From: Epithemia pelagica
Lineage: Eukaryota > Bacillariophyta > Bacillariophyceae > Surirellales > Surirellaceae
Assembly: GCA_946965045.2 (NCBI GenBank)
Contig: OX337239.1
Coordinates: 2,418,001 to 2,482,000, forward strand
Direction: 5' to 3'
DNA length: 64,000 nucleotides
Under the pieces are notes generated by a model. The model saw only the letters and a program-made list of their open reading frames with translations. It made no database searches and was not told the origin of the DNA. The translations under genes and the position numbers were made by a program. Positions within the stretch are counted from its first letter, which is position 1. Every line of letters starts with the position of its first letter. Of this stretch, positions 50,374-61,500 are shown piece after piece.

Positions 50374-53357
50374 TCACAGTTTGTTGGTCTTTGCTTTTGA
50401 TAGTTTTCCAGTGGCGAGGGTGTTTGTCTTGCTGGGTCGATGGACGGAACGCCATGCCTGGAATTCAAGCCCCAACCAACTCAAACTAAGAAAGTGTAGC
50501 GACAACCAACTCAATTTGACCATGGCACCACTATAAGTTTGATTGTCGAGACCGAGAGCTTCAATGACTTGGTCACCATTTTGGACCATGGCCATGGCTC
50601 CCATGCGAGGCAAGTTTTTGAGTTGACGAAACCATCCACCTCGCTTTTGGGTAGGTGAACTGAAAAATTCCATGCCCGGATATTCACCCAAGCACAGTGC
50701 TTCAATGGCATACCGAAAGGGACTCACTGTTTTGAGCAGTCGAACCAATGTTGGGGGTGGGCGATCTGGATCAACGCCGCTTGGGTTGATGATCCCCACC
50801 ACCATGAGAAGTACGACAATTGGAACACTTGCTGAACAAACAAGGAATGAAGCAAAGTCGATGTGTTAAAATTCGTTTGAAATATCATTCTGTCGTCCAC
50901 AGCCATCTATTGCTGCGTACATGTCACGAAACGTACCCGTGGTTGCCAATTCTCCCGACGGTGGTGTCCAGCTGGCAATCATGAAACCCATACAGGCACA
51001 GGACACGGTCAAGAGGGAAAATGTGGCCGTCACACGAGTCCATGAAATGCCCAGACCCGAACACCATTTCAAAGCCGTTGTGAATATCGATGCAAAGAAC
51101 GTGTCCAATGGAAGTTCGGCCAGCACCTTGGCCATTAAGTATTCCTGAATTGATGGCGAGCAAACGAAGAATGAGAGTGTTCGAGAGAGTGTGAGAGACT
51201 GCAAGTGTTCTCTGTTCTTCACAGACCGCAAAGAACAATCAGCGACACCAAGTTTGTAGACCACATTCTATCATAAGGATGGAACATTCAATAATACGTA
51301 CAAGTGCAGAATACTGTCGTCGAGTTTGTTCTCGATGGACAACCGGCTGTCCGAATCGAGTACCAAAACACATTTGTAAAAGGGAAAACAGAACAGAAAA
51401 GAAGAATGAATGGTGTTGTTGTCGTGAGAGCAAGCGCAGAGGATTAATGTGTGAGAACAAGGTTCTAAATCAAAAGACCTTAGGTCGAGCAAACTTTCAA
51501 GCAAACCAGTCTGTCTTGCGTTCAAGGCGGAATATTGAATGTATTACGTACCCGTTCCTTGGCAAAAATAGTCACTGTATTTAAAAACGCGAGAAAGGCC
51601 ATGGTAATGGCTCCAAAGGACAAGAGAGCGACGCGATCGGCAACGGAACTGGCCAGAGGTGGTGCATTTCGTAATATCGACGGAAAAACTTTGGACAACA
51701 ACACGGCATTGCCGAGACTGGCCAAAAATCGAAAGATGTGCAAGGGTCGATTGCGAATGGTTTGACGCCAGGACCGGCGCCACAAGGCGGCCCACCGACG
51801 AAAGCCTTGTGGAATTCGTTGAATGAATTTGGGAAGGAATCGTTTTTGTCCCATGGAACGATCATCCCGCGATATTGGCATGGCTCGTACGACAGTGTCT
51901 TGGTCATGATGCTGTTTTCTCCTTTGCTCTTGTTCCACCCGAACAATGTCAGGATCGCTCCAATGCTTGTTTTGGTAGTCCGCGAAGGATCGTGCCAAAA
52001 AGTCAATGCGTTGTTGGACAATTTGTTGTCGTTCGGACATAGAGGTCCATGACTCATCGTTGACGTGTGTGGATTCCGAGCCGTTGTTGCTACTGTTGTT
52101 GTGCAGAAACGACGACAGGGGAGGAGGACTGTACAAGGAGACCAAGTCGACCAAGAACTCGGCTGGATTGGTCAGGTTGGGACAGGGATAGCCCAAATTG
52201 GCAAAGTAGGGCAAACACTGATCGACCGGTCCACAATAACAAACATGTCCCCCGGGCGCCAAGAGAATAACGTCGTCCATGTACCATTGCCAGACGGATG
52301 ATCGAGGTTGATGCAAGGAAGTCAAGGTGGGGATATGGCGTGCCTTGGTTTGTTGCCGAATCAAGTACAAGACAGTCACAGCCAAGGAGGCATCCAGACC
52401 GCTAGTGGGTTCATCGGCCATCCAATACCACAATTCGGACGAGGCGGAGGATGAGGAATGCGAAAGTAATTCCACTGCTACCGATAAACGACGACGTTCT
52501 CCACCCGACAGCCACCCACCACCACCGCCACCACTGGCACCCAGAGACGCTGTGGTAGTGGCATTGTTAGTAGCATTCAAAGAACTCGTCCAGGGGGAAC
52601 GCCATTTTGCTAATGACCACCATCCCCGAGATTGCGAGTTTCTTCTCTTCTTTGGATTGGTAGCAGTAGTGGTTGTTTGTAGGGTTGGTGCAGCAATCAT
52701 TTGATCGGCAACATTCTGTAATCCCAACGAATCTAAATGTCGTTGTACCAAGGTATGTCGTGCCGTATCATTCCAATGGGGCAACTCCAAAAAGGCGGCC
52801 AAATTCAAGGTTTCTCGTGGCGTCAAGAGGGAGAAAAAGACATCGACTTGGGACAACCACGCCACATGGCGAGGATCTGGTGACGACGAAACGGTGGAGA
52901 AGGAAGAAGAGGCATCTCCTCGAATGGTCCTTTCGTCATCGGTGTAGTAGGTTACTTGTCCATGAACGGTGGTGTGATGTTGATGAGATCGTCCAGCCAA
53001 GGCAGCCAACAAGGTCGATTTCCCACTACCACTAGGTCCTAAAATAGCACACACATGACCATTGGGAATAAATCCTGAACATGAATGAAGCAACGTGGTG
53101 GAGGATTTGCTTGTCGTTGTTGTGGAAGAAGATGCCGATGAACTGGCCGTTGTGACAGACATGTTTTTCCATAAGAGTCCACCAGTTGTTGTCACCAAGG
53201 TGACTGGAGGATCGACTGTAGCTTCGGTCATGATCTCGGCGTCTGCCATAGTCGGGGTTGAAGAGGTACAGTCAATCAAAAGAAGGAAAATGCCAATCAG
53301 CCACACCAGTGTCGTCATGGCCTCTTGATGGGGCGAAAGAACGATACGCGATGCCAT
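50374..53357 (-). CDS. ABCG-type half transporter, three exons
   Basis: Exons 53357-51552, 51144-50937 and 50831-50374 (823 residues). Intron 1 is 407 bp and intron 2 is 105 bp, both with GTACGT donors; intron 1 is phase 0 and intron 2 phase 1. The nucleotide-binding domain has Walker A G-P-S-G-S-G-K-S-T (107-115), signature L-S-G-G-E-R-R-R-L (about 280) and Walker B W-M-A-D-E-P-T-S-G-L-D (about 310), then the TM domain (N-x-x-R...F-R-F-L-A-S-L, Y-L-M-A-K-V-L-A-E-L-P-L-D-T, C-L-G-E-Y). The ABC-then-TM order defines ABCG/White, which dimerise to export lipids or xenobiotics. A hydrophobic N-terminal segment (M-T-T-L-V-W-L-I-G-I-F-L-L-L-I-D) precedes the NBD. The region 53000-53495 was copied, inverted, to 19465-19992. 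Confidence 0.9.
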
Positions 53358-53652
53358 GGTCCGAGAGCTTAAGGACCACTATTCGATTTGTCCTCCCCTT
53401 GCTTGACTGCGTTTGAAGTCGATGACCTGTTTGTTCTATGCTCCAGATTGACAATTCTCTTATTCGACTTCCTTTTCTCCACAACATACGCATCTATGGA
53501 CGAGAGGGAGAGGGTGAGTAACATACGGAATAGAAGTAACATCCTTTTTCTCGGAAGATCTTTCGTGTACCGATCGCTTATAGGTCGCATTAAGTCGGTT
53601 TACTACTTCGTTCGTCGTTGTTATGGAATGACAATGGGCATAGGTGTTGAAT

Positions 53653-55198
53653 CTATGATTGATTCTTGCTAGCGTTTTTCCTCTGCTGCAGGCAAACCTT
53701 TTTGTGAGCTTTCCAGTCCTTCTTTTGACATTCACGGCTGCAGTAATTGACATTCATACATCGACCACACACTTGCATGGGTTTCTGCAAACGCTCTCCC
53801 GTCTTGCGACAAAAGTTGCAAACTCCAGCCACTGACACAACGTCAGAGGGATTGACTGTACCACGGCCGCCACCAAAGGAAGGACGACCAAACAACATGT
53901 CTTGCCACATGGAGGAGTATTCGGGATTGGGCGTGCTTTCTCCCTGCCATGCCAGGGCAAGTTGCTTCCGAGTATCCTTCAAATCAAAGGCACGATGGAT
54001 ACGGAACGTATCTTCCGTCGCATGCGTACGACCTAGAACATGACGCTTCATCCACAATGCTTCGTCAGATTCATTTCCTCGTCGAATCATTTCGTGGGCC
54101 AGGGCAAACGCATGGGGACCTCCGCAATCAAACTCCTCCACACACGAGTCCGTGGATAGATCCAGGTCCAACACAAATGATTCAGGAAGGCCCCCATTCT
54201 CTCCCGTGAGTAATTTCGGACGCAATGAGTCGGCATTTGGCTCGACATATTCCACGACAAGCTCCGTCTTCCAACCCGGTTGTCCCAACACAAACAATGT
54301 CCGGGCTCGTGCAACAGATCAGCCACACACACACTGGAATCGGGGATCGTGGGAACAGTGTCTCCGCTTCGCAGGGTTCCGTGATAGCCATGATTACAAA
54401 TCATAGCCGAAGCTACGTGATTGACACTAGTGGCACCAAACACCACATCCAAGATTGGAATTTTGGGTGGCCCGTGTTTGTAACCACTGGCTGGAACCAA
54501 AAAGCGATATTCATGGTAGCCTCTCGTCCAACCAAAAGCAGAACAAAGGACTCGGTCGTGAAGCGTCGATAAAGGAAGTTTCCCAGGAACTTGGATTCGT
54601 CGAACCGGAGCTGCGCCATTCCGTAGACCCTTGACATGGGCCTTTAATACCACACAAGAAGATGACTGGATGCCCTGGCAATGCTTGGTACTGTTTCTCG
54701 ATTCTTTTGAATCAAGGACATGGCATCTTGAGCTACTTTTGCATCCCATGTCGCTGCATGGGAAAACTTGCTATACAGGCGCTCTTGAAAGAGGCCTTGT
54801 CCAGAATCCGAAATTGAAAAACAACTGAAATAGTTCTGGTCATCCTTGTAGAGATCATGAAAATGATCATCTCGATCATAGAGTGGAGGTGCGTAAATCA
54901 CTTTGCGCGAAAGACGGCCAGGACCTTCGCTTTCGCTCGAGTCGTCGTCAGAAGACTCACCACTGTCTTGCTCCTCATCATTCTCCTCGTCGTCACTACC
55001 AATACCAGAATTCTCCTCTCCATCATACAAGTCTTCTTCATCGCCATTAAACGTGTCGAATTCACAATCAGGGCCCTGGTAAATTCCTTCTCGTTCACAA
55101 AAGGCCTTGTATTCCTTGCAGTGATGGGCATCTAGCTCATATCCGGACTGCGGATAGAACGACGGGCGTCCGTCCCAGTCAGGATTGTCTTCTGGCAT
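53653..55198 (-). pseudogene. pRiA4b ORF-3-like domain fused to a MYND zinc finger; two frame changes
   Basis: Three ORFs form one protein. First, 55198-54644 (184 codons, acidic middle E-E-N-D-E-E-Q-D, linker). Second, within 54749-54087, a domain starting V-V-L-K-A-H-V-K-G-L with R-R-I-Q-V-P-G-K-L-P-L-S-T-L-H-D, the hallmark of the plasmid pRiA4b ORF-3-like family. Third, 54297-53653, which continues that family after a one-base deletion (C-C-C-G-G-A-C-A-T-T in place of an expected extra A) and ends in a MYND finger: C-N-F-C, C-G-R-C, C-S-R-E-C, H-K-K-V-C. Another frame change separates parts one and two. MYND fingers bind proline-rich partners in chromatin factors. With the lesions the function is doubtful; with corrected frames this would be an ordinary diatom gene. 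Confidence 0.62.
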
Positions 55199-55852
55199 TT
55201 GTGCCGTTTGTATTCTCTTTTGCTGTCACCAATACTGTGTGCATACAATCATAAGGACCCCTAGACGAGTGCAACATGAGAGGTTTTGGTGTGAAACAGA
55301 GGATTTTGGTGTGAAACATGGAAAGCACACGTGTTTCCCTGGCCGAGCTCCACCACTGCAATCATTTCGGAAAAGATGCCCATGCATATATCGCGCGCAG
55401 ATGGGTTGTCACAATCGTCTTTGGAATGAACTGTACCAAAACAACGTCAAGTCTCCATTTGGCGGAACCACAATGGGCCATTGGTAGTTGCATCACTCTG
55501 TAGACGAAAATGCCATGAAAACATGAGGATCACACAATTCGAGTCTTGATTGGACAAAGAACGTAACCAGAAGAATGCTCTTTTCTGGATGAGCTAGTGT
55601 GGTGCATCCCCCAAAGTGCCATCGGAATACAAGAGCGTCTGCGTGTGCTGTCGTGTCAAACTTTTGTGAGTGGGACATGCGTGTGCGTTCCAGATCTTCC
55701 ACACAAGTCTGATCGTATGGAGAACCCAAAGCTGCCGGTCATGGCACTTAAGAGACGGCAGCGTGTTGTCTCAACGTATGCCTTTCACTGTATTCTTTCC
55801 ATCCAGTGCGTCTGTCTCTGGCCGCAGGTCATCCAAAGGTTTGCGACTAGAC
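55199..55852. other. Intergenic region, no gene seen
   Basis: Short overlapping ORFs only. The 3' flank of the acidic-tail gene lies at its right end. Confidence 0.45.
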
Positions 55853-56860
55853 TCAAAAGTCTTCCTCATCCGGATCATACTCATCGTCATCGTCTTCGTA
55901 TTCCTCGCCATCATCTTCGGCGTTCTCTTGATACTCTTCGTCTAGATCCTCCTCCTCATCGTCTTCGTCGTAGCCCTCCTCGTAGTCGTCTTCGTCGTCC
56001 TCATCGTCTTCGTCCTCGGCCAGTAATTTCAAACGACGGCGTCCCACAAAGGTTCCAATCCACTTTTTGGTGCCCCGGCCACCAAACATACCCTTGTTGA
56101 CCTGATAAATGTTCCCACGCAATTTGATGACCGAAGAATCGGCCAATTTGCGATGAACCGTACAGGTATACCACAAATCATCCTCCGAGCCATAAAATTC
56201 CAAACGAGCCGCCCGAGGCCACGAGGCGGGACGAAACTCACAAGGCACGCCCCGATTGGCACTGTTACCATCATGGTTATCGTTGTTCTTGTTGTGCGAC
56301 GACAATCGTTTGGAGGGACGTTCTGTTCGGCCCATTCCTCCTCCATTTCCCACCAGGAGTTGTACTACGGTTTTCTGTCGTGTCAATTCCACCAAGACTT
56401 GCTGGGGTTGATTCCGATCATTTCTCCATGTATCCAATCGCCACAATCCCACCAAATCCGTTTGCCAATCCACTTGTTTGGGACTGGCCAAATGATGAGC
56501 GGCCTGCCCCGACACTCGCGCCGTTGCCGCCAGGGCTCGGCCCGAAACACGAGCCGATTGTTTCGCCAAACGACTCCACATGGGAGAGGAGGATGGTTGT
56601 GGTTGTTGTGGAGGACGAGAAGGGCGACCATGTCTATTGTTTGGAGGAGGCATCCTTCTTCGTCGATCATGTTCCTCATCCTCGGGGAATTCGTCGTCGT
56701 AGCGTCTTCCTCCTCCTCCTCGAATGACTACGGCTGCCCAAATCGGCAAAGAAGAAGAAAAACAAGACCTTTCCAGGAAAATAGATGCATGACTTTGTGG
56801 TACCAACTCCAAAATCTGGAACAGGGATAAAAGAAAACCAAGACGACATGCAACCATCAT
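55853..56860 (-). CDS. Unrecognised secretory or plastid protein with very acidic C-terminus
   Basis: 335 residues if started at the ATG at 56860. The ORF is open to 57007 but the internal Met begins a good signal peptide (M-M-V-A-C-R-L-G-F-L-L-S-L-F-Q-I-L-E-L-V-P-Q-S-H-A-S-I-F), which decided the start. After it come a Gly/Arg/Asp stretch and a basic region (S-R-L-A-K-Q-S-A-R-V-S-G-R). A mid domain (D-L-V-G-L-W-R-L-D-T-W ... Q-V-L-V-E-L-T-R-Q-K-T-V-V-Q-L-L-V-G) could be a small beta barrel, lipocalin-like by impression only. The last 70 residues are almost all Asp/Glu (E-E-D-L-D-E-E-Y), candidate calcium- or histone-binding. No family is recognised. It is divergent from nothing nearby, with the RCC1-like gene downstream on the same strand. 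Confidence 0.65.
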   Translation of the reverse strand: MMVACRLGFLLSLFQILELVPQSHASIFLERSCFSSSLPIWAAVVIRGGGGRRYDDEFPEDEEHDRRRRMPPPNNRHGRPSRPPQQPQPSSSPMWSRLAKQSARVSGRALAATARVSGQAAHHLASPKQVDWQTDLVGLWRLDTWRNDRNQPQQVLVELTRQKTVVQLLVGNGGGMGRTERPSKRLSSHNKNNDNHDGNSANRGVPCEFRPASWPRAARLEFYGSEDDLWYTCTVHRKLADSSVIKLRGNIYQVNKGMFGGRGTKKWIGTFVGRRRLKLLAEDEDDEDDEDDYEEGYDEDDEEEDLDEEYQENAEDDGEEYEDDDDEYDPDEEDF

Positions 56861-57145
56861 TTCTTGGTTATTGTTGGAGTAGATGGTATGGTATAAATGA
56901 TGGTTTGTGGTCTCGGCGCGATCTTTTCGGATGATGCCGCGGTGAAAGATTCGAATCTCCACGTGGAAGTAAATCGCGCATGCTAGCATAGGTTCGCTAG
57001 ACCTCATCTATCTCCTATCTCGTCTACCTTGATCATAGATCACAAAAGAAAGGAGTGCATGCAATGACGACGTATGCAACCATGCTTGAAAGCCACGAAA
57101 GTGTGTCATTTCCACCTTTTCAATATTATTTATGCTATATAGGTG

Positions 57146-58500
57146 CTATAGAGAGGCATTGCTATAGAAAATCATGTGTAGTTGGGTGTTCCTACTCATT
57201 TTTTGTAGCTCATGATGGTTAAGGACCGGAAAAAGGTTCGTACGGATAGGCATCTGATCGTCCGTCGAACCAAGAGACTGGATTTCTTGCATGGCTTTAT
57301 CCAATTCGGCAGCCATTTCATAATCTTCTTCTGCAGCGGCCGCTTTCATAGCCACATTTGTTTCATCGAACTTGTCAGCCAATTCGCGATATCGTTGCAG
57401 GAGTTTGGGGTCCGCTTGTGGTTCTTCTTGTTGTTGTTTGGACGCCTTTGCAGCTACGTCATTCTGGATCTACTGTTGCTAAAACACACACAAATGGTGC
57501 ACAACAACAACAAGAAACACAGGAGGAACTTCCATGCCATTGTAGCCAAGGAAATTAGCTTTGATGTATGCATCTCTTGCATAGGGAAGTGAAAACGGCA
57601 AAAGCATCAAAAATGGCCGAAACCTTCCATAGGTATGTATGGAAGGTTTCGGCCATTTTTGAAGTTTCGGCCATATTCGCTTCCCTATGCAAGAGGCATA
57701 AGAGATTCTCGTTCGACCAGCAAATCATGTGCTTCCTTTTGTTGTTTCAAGGCAGCCTGTTTCGTTTGCCATTCCTCCCGAATGACAAAACCCGTGACCT
57801 GGCTGGCTGCCATTTCTTCGTGGTCATCGGCCGTGGGCCGTCCCAAACTGCATACGTAAAGAATCGAGAGTGAGAACAAACAATCCATGAAATCACCACA
57901 AAAGACACATTGCGATGCATATCTTTGAATACGTACCTTCCAAAGTCATTGGGTCCCCACATCCACGGCACTCCGGTACTGGAATGAGCCACCGAGTGAA
58001 TTCCCCCGCATTCCACCTGGATGTAGGTTCGACTCAGCAAACTGGGAATCATGGTGGGGTCCGGATTCGTTTCCGGATCGCCATTTTCTCGTTGCTTCCA
58101 AAACTTGCAACCGATCCAGCGGGTGATCCGCCAAATCGGGAATTGATTTCATACTCCGTCATGCGATAGGAAGCCACGGCCCGTGGAACGAGACCAAGAA
58201 CTGGATGGTGGGGGTCACATCCCAAGGATCCGTCCTTGGAATTTTGGATCCTTGGTTGAATCTCTCTCAAATGGTCTTGAAAGTCTTGATTTAATAATAG
58301 AAATTGTTGATCCCGCAGCGCTTTCATGCGCTGTTTAACGGAACAGAGGAGGGAACACCAGTACGAGTACGTTTCGCTTGTTTGGTTTTGTGATACGACG
58401 AGGGGGTTCCCGTAGACAACGACGACGTCGCCGGCAAGCCTGTTGCCGGTGTCGATGATCTCTTCTTAGAGGTCGGAGGAGTATCACTGCGGTCGTCCAT
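57146..58500 (-). pseudogene. RCC1-repeat and UVR-motif protein; frame changes and a hairpin inserted
   Basis: The ATG is at 58500. The N-terminus is Ser/Thr-rich and basic. Coding then shifts near 58330-58370 to M-K-A-L-R-D-Q-Q-F-L-L-L-N-Q-D, and near 58145 again. A spliced RCC1 blade follows: E-C-G-G-I-H-S-V-A-H-S-S-T-G-V-P-W-M-W-G-P-N-D-F-G | S-L-G-R-P-T across an 89-bp intron (57936-57848, GTACGT donor). Downstream are a helix (R-E-E-W-Q-T-K-Q-A-A-L-K) and, after a hairpin at 57568-57699, an exon to 57146 with a UVR motif (A-A-A-E-E-D-Y-E-M-A-A-E-L-D-K-A-M). RCC1 proteins act as guanine exchange or scaffold factors. Two frame changes, plus the hairpin at an exon edge, make me call it broken, though an assembly error could explain the shifts. 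Confidence 0.6.
57568..57699. repeat. 132-bp foldback hairpin with a perfect 25-bp stem
   Basis: Arms 57607-57631 and 57638-57662 are exact reverse complements around a 6-base loop. Outer segments also pair (CTCTTGCATAGGGAAG near 57574 against its complement near 57679), with an echo of GGCCAT in between. It looks like a foldback MITE or a hairpin-RNA source and lies at the edge of an exon of the RCC1-like gene. Confidence 0.8.
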
Positions 58501-58532
58501 CGTGGATTCTTGTTGTTGTTGACTTGTGCGTG

Positions 58533-58545
58533 TTTTTTTTTTTTT
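58533..58545 (-). other. Poly(A) tail of the LINE
   Basis: T13 on the plus strand directly next to the RCC1-like 5' flank, consistent with target-primed reverse transcription. Confidence 0.75.
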
Positions 58546-58577
58546 AGTACGTTACTGTCTATGGTAAAGTGGGACTC

Positions 58578-61500
58578 CTAAGCGGGGAGTTCGCAAAGGA
58601 GTGGGGTTGTGTCCGTGGCAGTGATGAACTGTGCCATTGGAGCCGGGGAGTAGATCGGAGTGACTGGTGCAAAACATGGTGTTGCCAGATTTTGCAATTG
58701 TGTGATTCGAGTTTTTCGATGGGATTGGTGATGTTTTATCGCTGTGATGTTATTATTGGCGTGGTTGGCCAGTGCCGAGATGATTGCATGGCCCAGTGAG
58801 GCTTTGGCATAGTGTCCGATTGTGTATATGTTAGCCTCTGGATAGCTAAACTTTTTTGTGTTTTTGTTTGCCTTTGTAAGCATGTTGTTTGGGGCTTCTT
58901 TTAGTTGTTGGAAGAGTGCGTAGGCCGCTGGATGTGATTTACTTCTCTTTTCGTCTTTTCCGAAAAAGGGGTTATCCCATGGCGGAGGTTTGGTTGTTGA
59001 TAAGGTTGGGTGGTGATATTCTGATGGGAAAAGAAGGGTATTGGCGAAAGATCCCAAGGAACCCAGGTGGTCGACGGTGAATGGTAAGAGATAAACGCCG
59101 TTGTGGAGCAGGTGTGTTGCTGTTTGTGGATCCCGACAAAACTTAGCCCTTGCTGCCTCGTGATGCGCCCTTGATGCCATTGTGGCTATTGTTGTGTGGT
59201 CGGACGGGTCGTGGATTGGCAAAGGTTGTTGAGGTGGGGGAATGGTGATGTCTATCGCCACATATTGAAAGTGGTCGTTGCGGTGTGGCTTGCGGAGGAG
59301 CATCCCGACATCGGCGGGCCGTATGTTTCGCTCGTGTTGCGGAGCCAAACCAGGTGGCTCAACGTGGACGTCGTGGGTGGTTTCGACTGTTCCAGCTGCA
59401 GGTGCGAGTTGTCGTAGTACGTCGAATAAGGTATCTCGAATTGCATTCGAAAGGGCTGTTTTCGAAGCGGAGGTGCATGAGAACAAATGGTCTCCCAGAG
59501 GGTCAATTGTCTTGGTTCTGGAGCAGCGACATTTCTGGGGCCAAGACTGGGTTGGATCGTTCACGAACAAGGGGAGCCGCAATTTTCTTTTGATTGCCGT
59601 TTGGAATACTTCGTTTGGATAGCGAAACTGTGTTGCTGTCAAAGGTAGGGACAGGGCCAAACTGGTGAGAGGCGACAATAAACCGGGGAGGAAGGTTCGT
59701 TGTTCTGGTGGGGTTTCGGCTACCAAGCGCGGTAGGGTATGTTCTTGGACTGTGTGATGGAGTAGTCTGTTGTGAGTGGTATGGTCATACCTCTTTGGTG
59801 TGTACAATTGTTCTTCTGCGTATTCTTTGGCGTAGAGTGAAAGTGTTTTTCTGAAAATTGTCATGTACTCATCGGTGCTTTCTTGCCAATTGTTAAGTTC
59901 CCTTCGGTGGACTCTCGGGATTGGTGTTTCGCTCGAGGTTGCTAAGGCGATTGCTCGTGCCGTTTGGGTTAGCAATCGTGGGTACGCCGATGTGGCCGCT
60001 TGTTGGTATCCGAGGCCTCCAAGTCGTTGTGGCATTGCCGTAATGAGGCAAGCCGAAGAGCTGATCTCGGTTTCGGGGAGCGAGGTGAGTTCTGATAGAA
60101 AGCGTGCGACGATTTTTTCTGTCTGTAATGTTGTTGGGCTGGACCAAAGCGTTGTTCTTGGATTTGTTGTTGTGTGCGCCAGGTAGACATCTGATGGTAG
60201 CAGGTGCAACAGGGACGATACCATTGTAAATTTGAAAAGGTTGTGTTTGGTCTGGAGGTCTGGCAGTTGCAAGAAACAGTCCAGTTTGTGATGCATCTTT
60301 TTCACTTTGTTTTGGATGTATTGCTGGGCGAAGTTGCTCGAACCTATAGGCTGTCCGAGAAATCGTACCCCGTTTGTGATCTCGGCTTTTGCCGGGTCGG
60401 CGGGAGAAAGGAACGACAGCGCTTGTTCGAGGAACTGTTTGTCGGTTGGGTCTAGCGTGTCGGGGGGTGTACCGTCGGTGGAGGTAAGAATTGTTGTTTT
60501 GCTTTTGTTCAAAATGATTCCCAAAGGCTGACCGAGTGCTTCGAAACGTTTTAGGAACCATGGGACGTCGCAGTGGGGCAAACACACTGATGTGTCATCC
60601 ATGATGGATGCGGTGTGTCCTACTCCGCCCATTTCGTCGTCGTGTGGGTTGTTGTTGCGCTGTCGTTGTTGTGCTCTTTTGGCTTGTTCTTTGTTCAGCT
60701 TGTTTGTTAAGGCCAGTAAGACGAGACAGGAGAATAGCGGGCTCAAAGGGCAGCCTTGGGGGAACACTTCTTCTTGCCGTAAAAACTTTGCTTGTTTGTT
60801 TTCGTCGAAGTACCATTGCTTGCAGGTGTGTTGTGTTAACAGGTCAAACAAGGGGACCAGTGGTGTTGTTTCGTCGTGCTCTAACAAGATTTTTCTTGCT
60901 TCAGTTCTGCTCACATTATTGAACATATTTGTTAGATCTAGCATGACCAGTGCTCGGCTCGGCGGTCTCGTCCGACTGTCGGTTGTTGTTGATGGTGTTG
61001 ATGGGTTTGTCGTTGTCGTCCGGTTTTCGGTTGTTGTTGATGTTGTTGATGAGTCTGTCGTTGTTGGATTTTGGTCGATGTATTGTCGCACTGCCATGGC
61101 CGTGGTTTGGGCGACAAAATCGACTCCCCCGGGTACTTGTATGCCGTACTGACCTCCTTTGAGCAGGAGGGGTTGAATGGCATCGGTAAGGTGTACCAGG
61201 GCTGTCTTGGCTGCTACTCTTCGGATGGCTGTTCCAATCCCAATTGGTCGTAGCCGTTCCAGATTGTTCATGTCTTTATGCAAAGCAAGAAAGTAATTGC
61301 TGGCGAGAATTGGTTGGATTGTTGTCGGTACTTGGGCAGTCACTACGAGTTGTATGAGAGATTTGATGTTGCGGAAGTACGGTCTTGTTGCATTCGGCGC
61401 TTTTGTTGTCTTGTGGAGAGCCATCGACACGATGGTGTCGATGCATGTGGAGAACGGTCCAGAGGCCGTCCCCGGTGTCATCTGCCGCAGTGCCCTTTCG

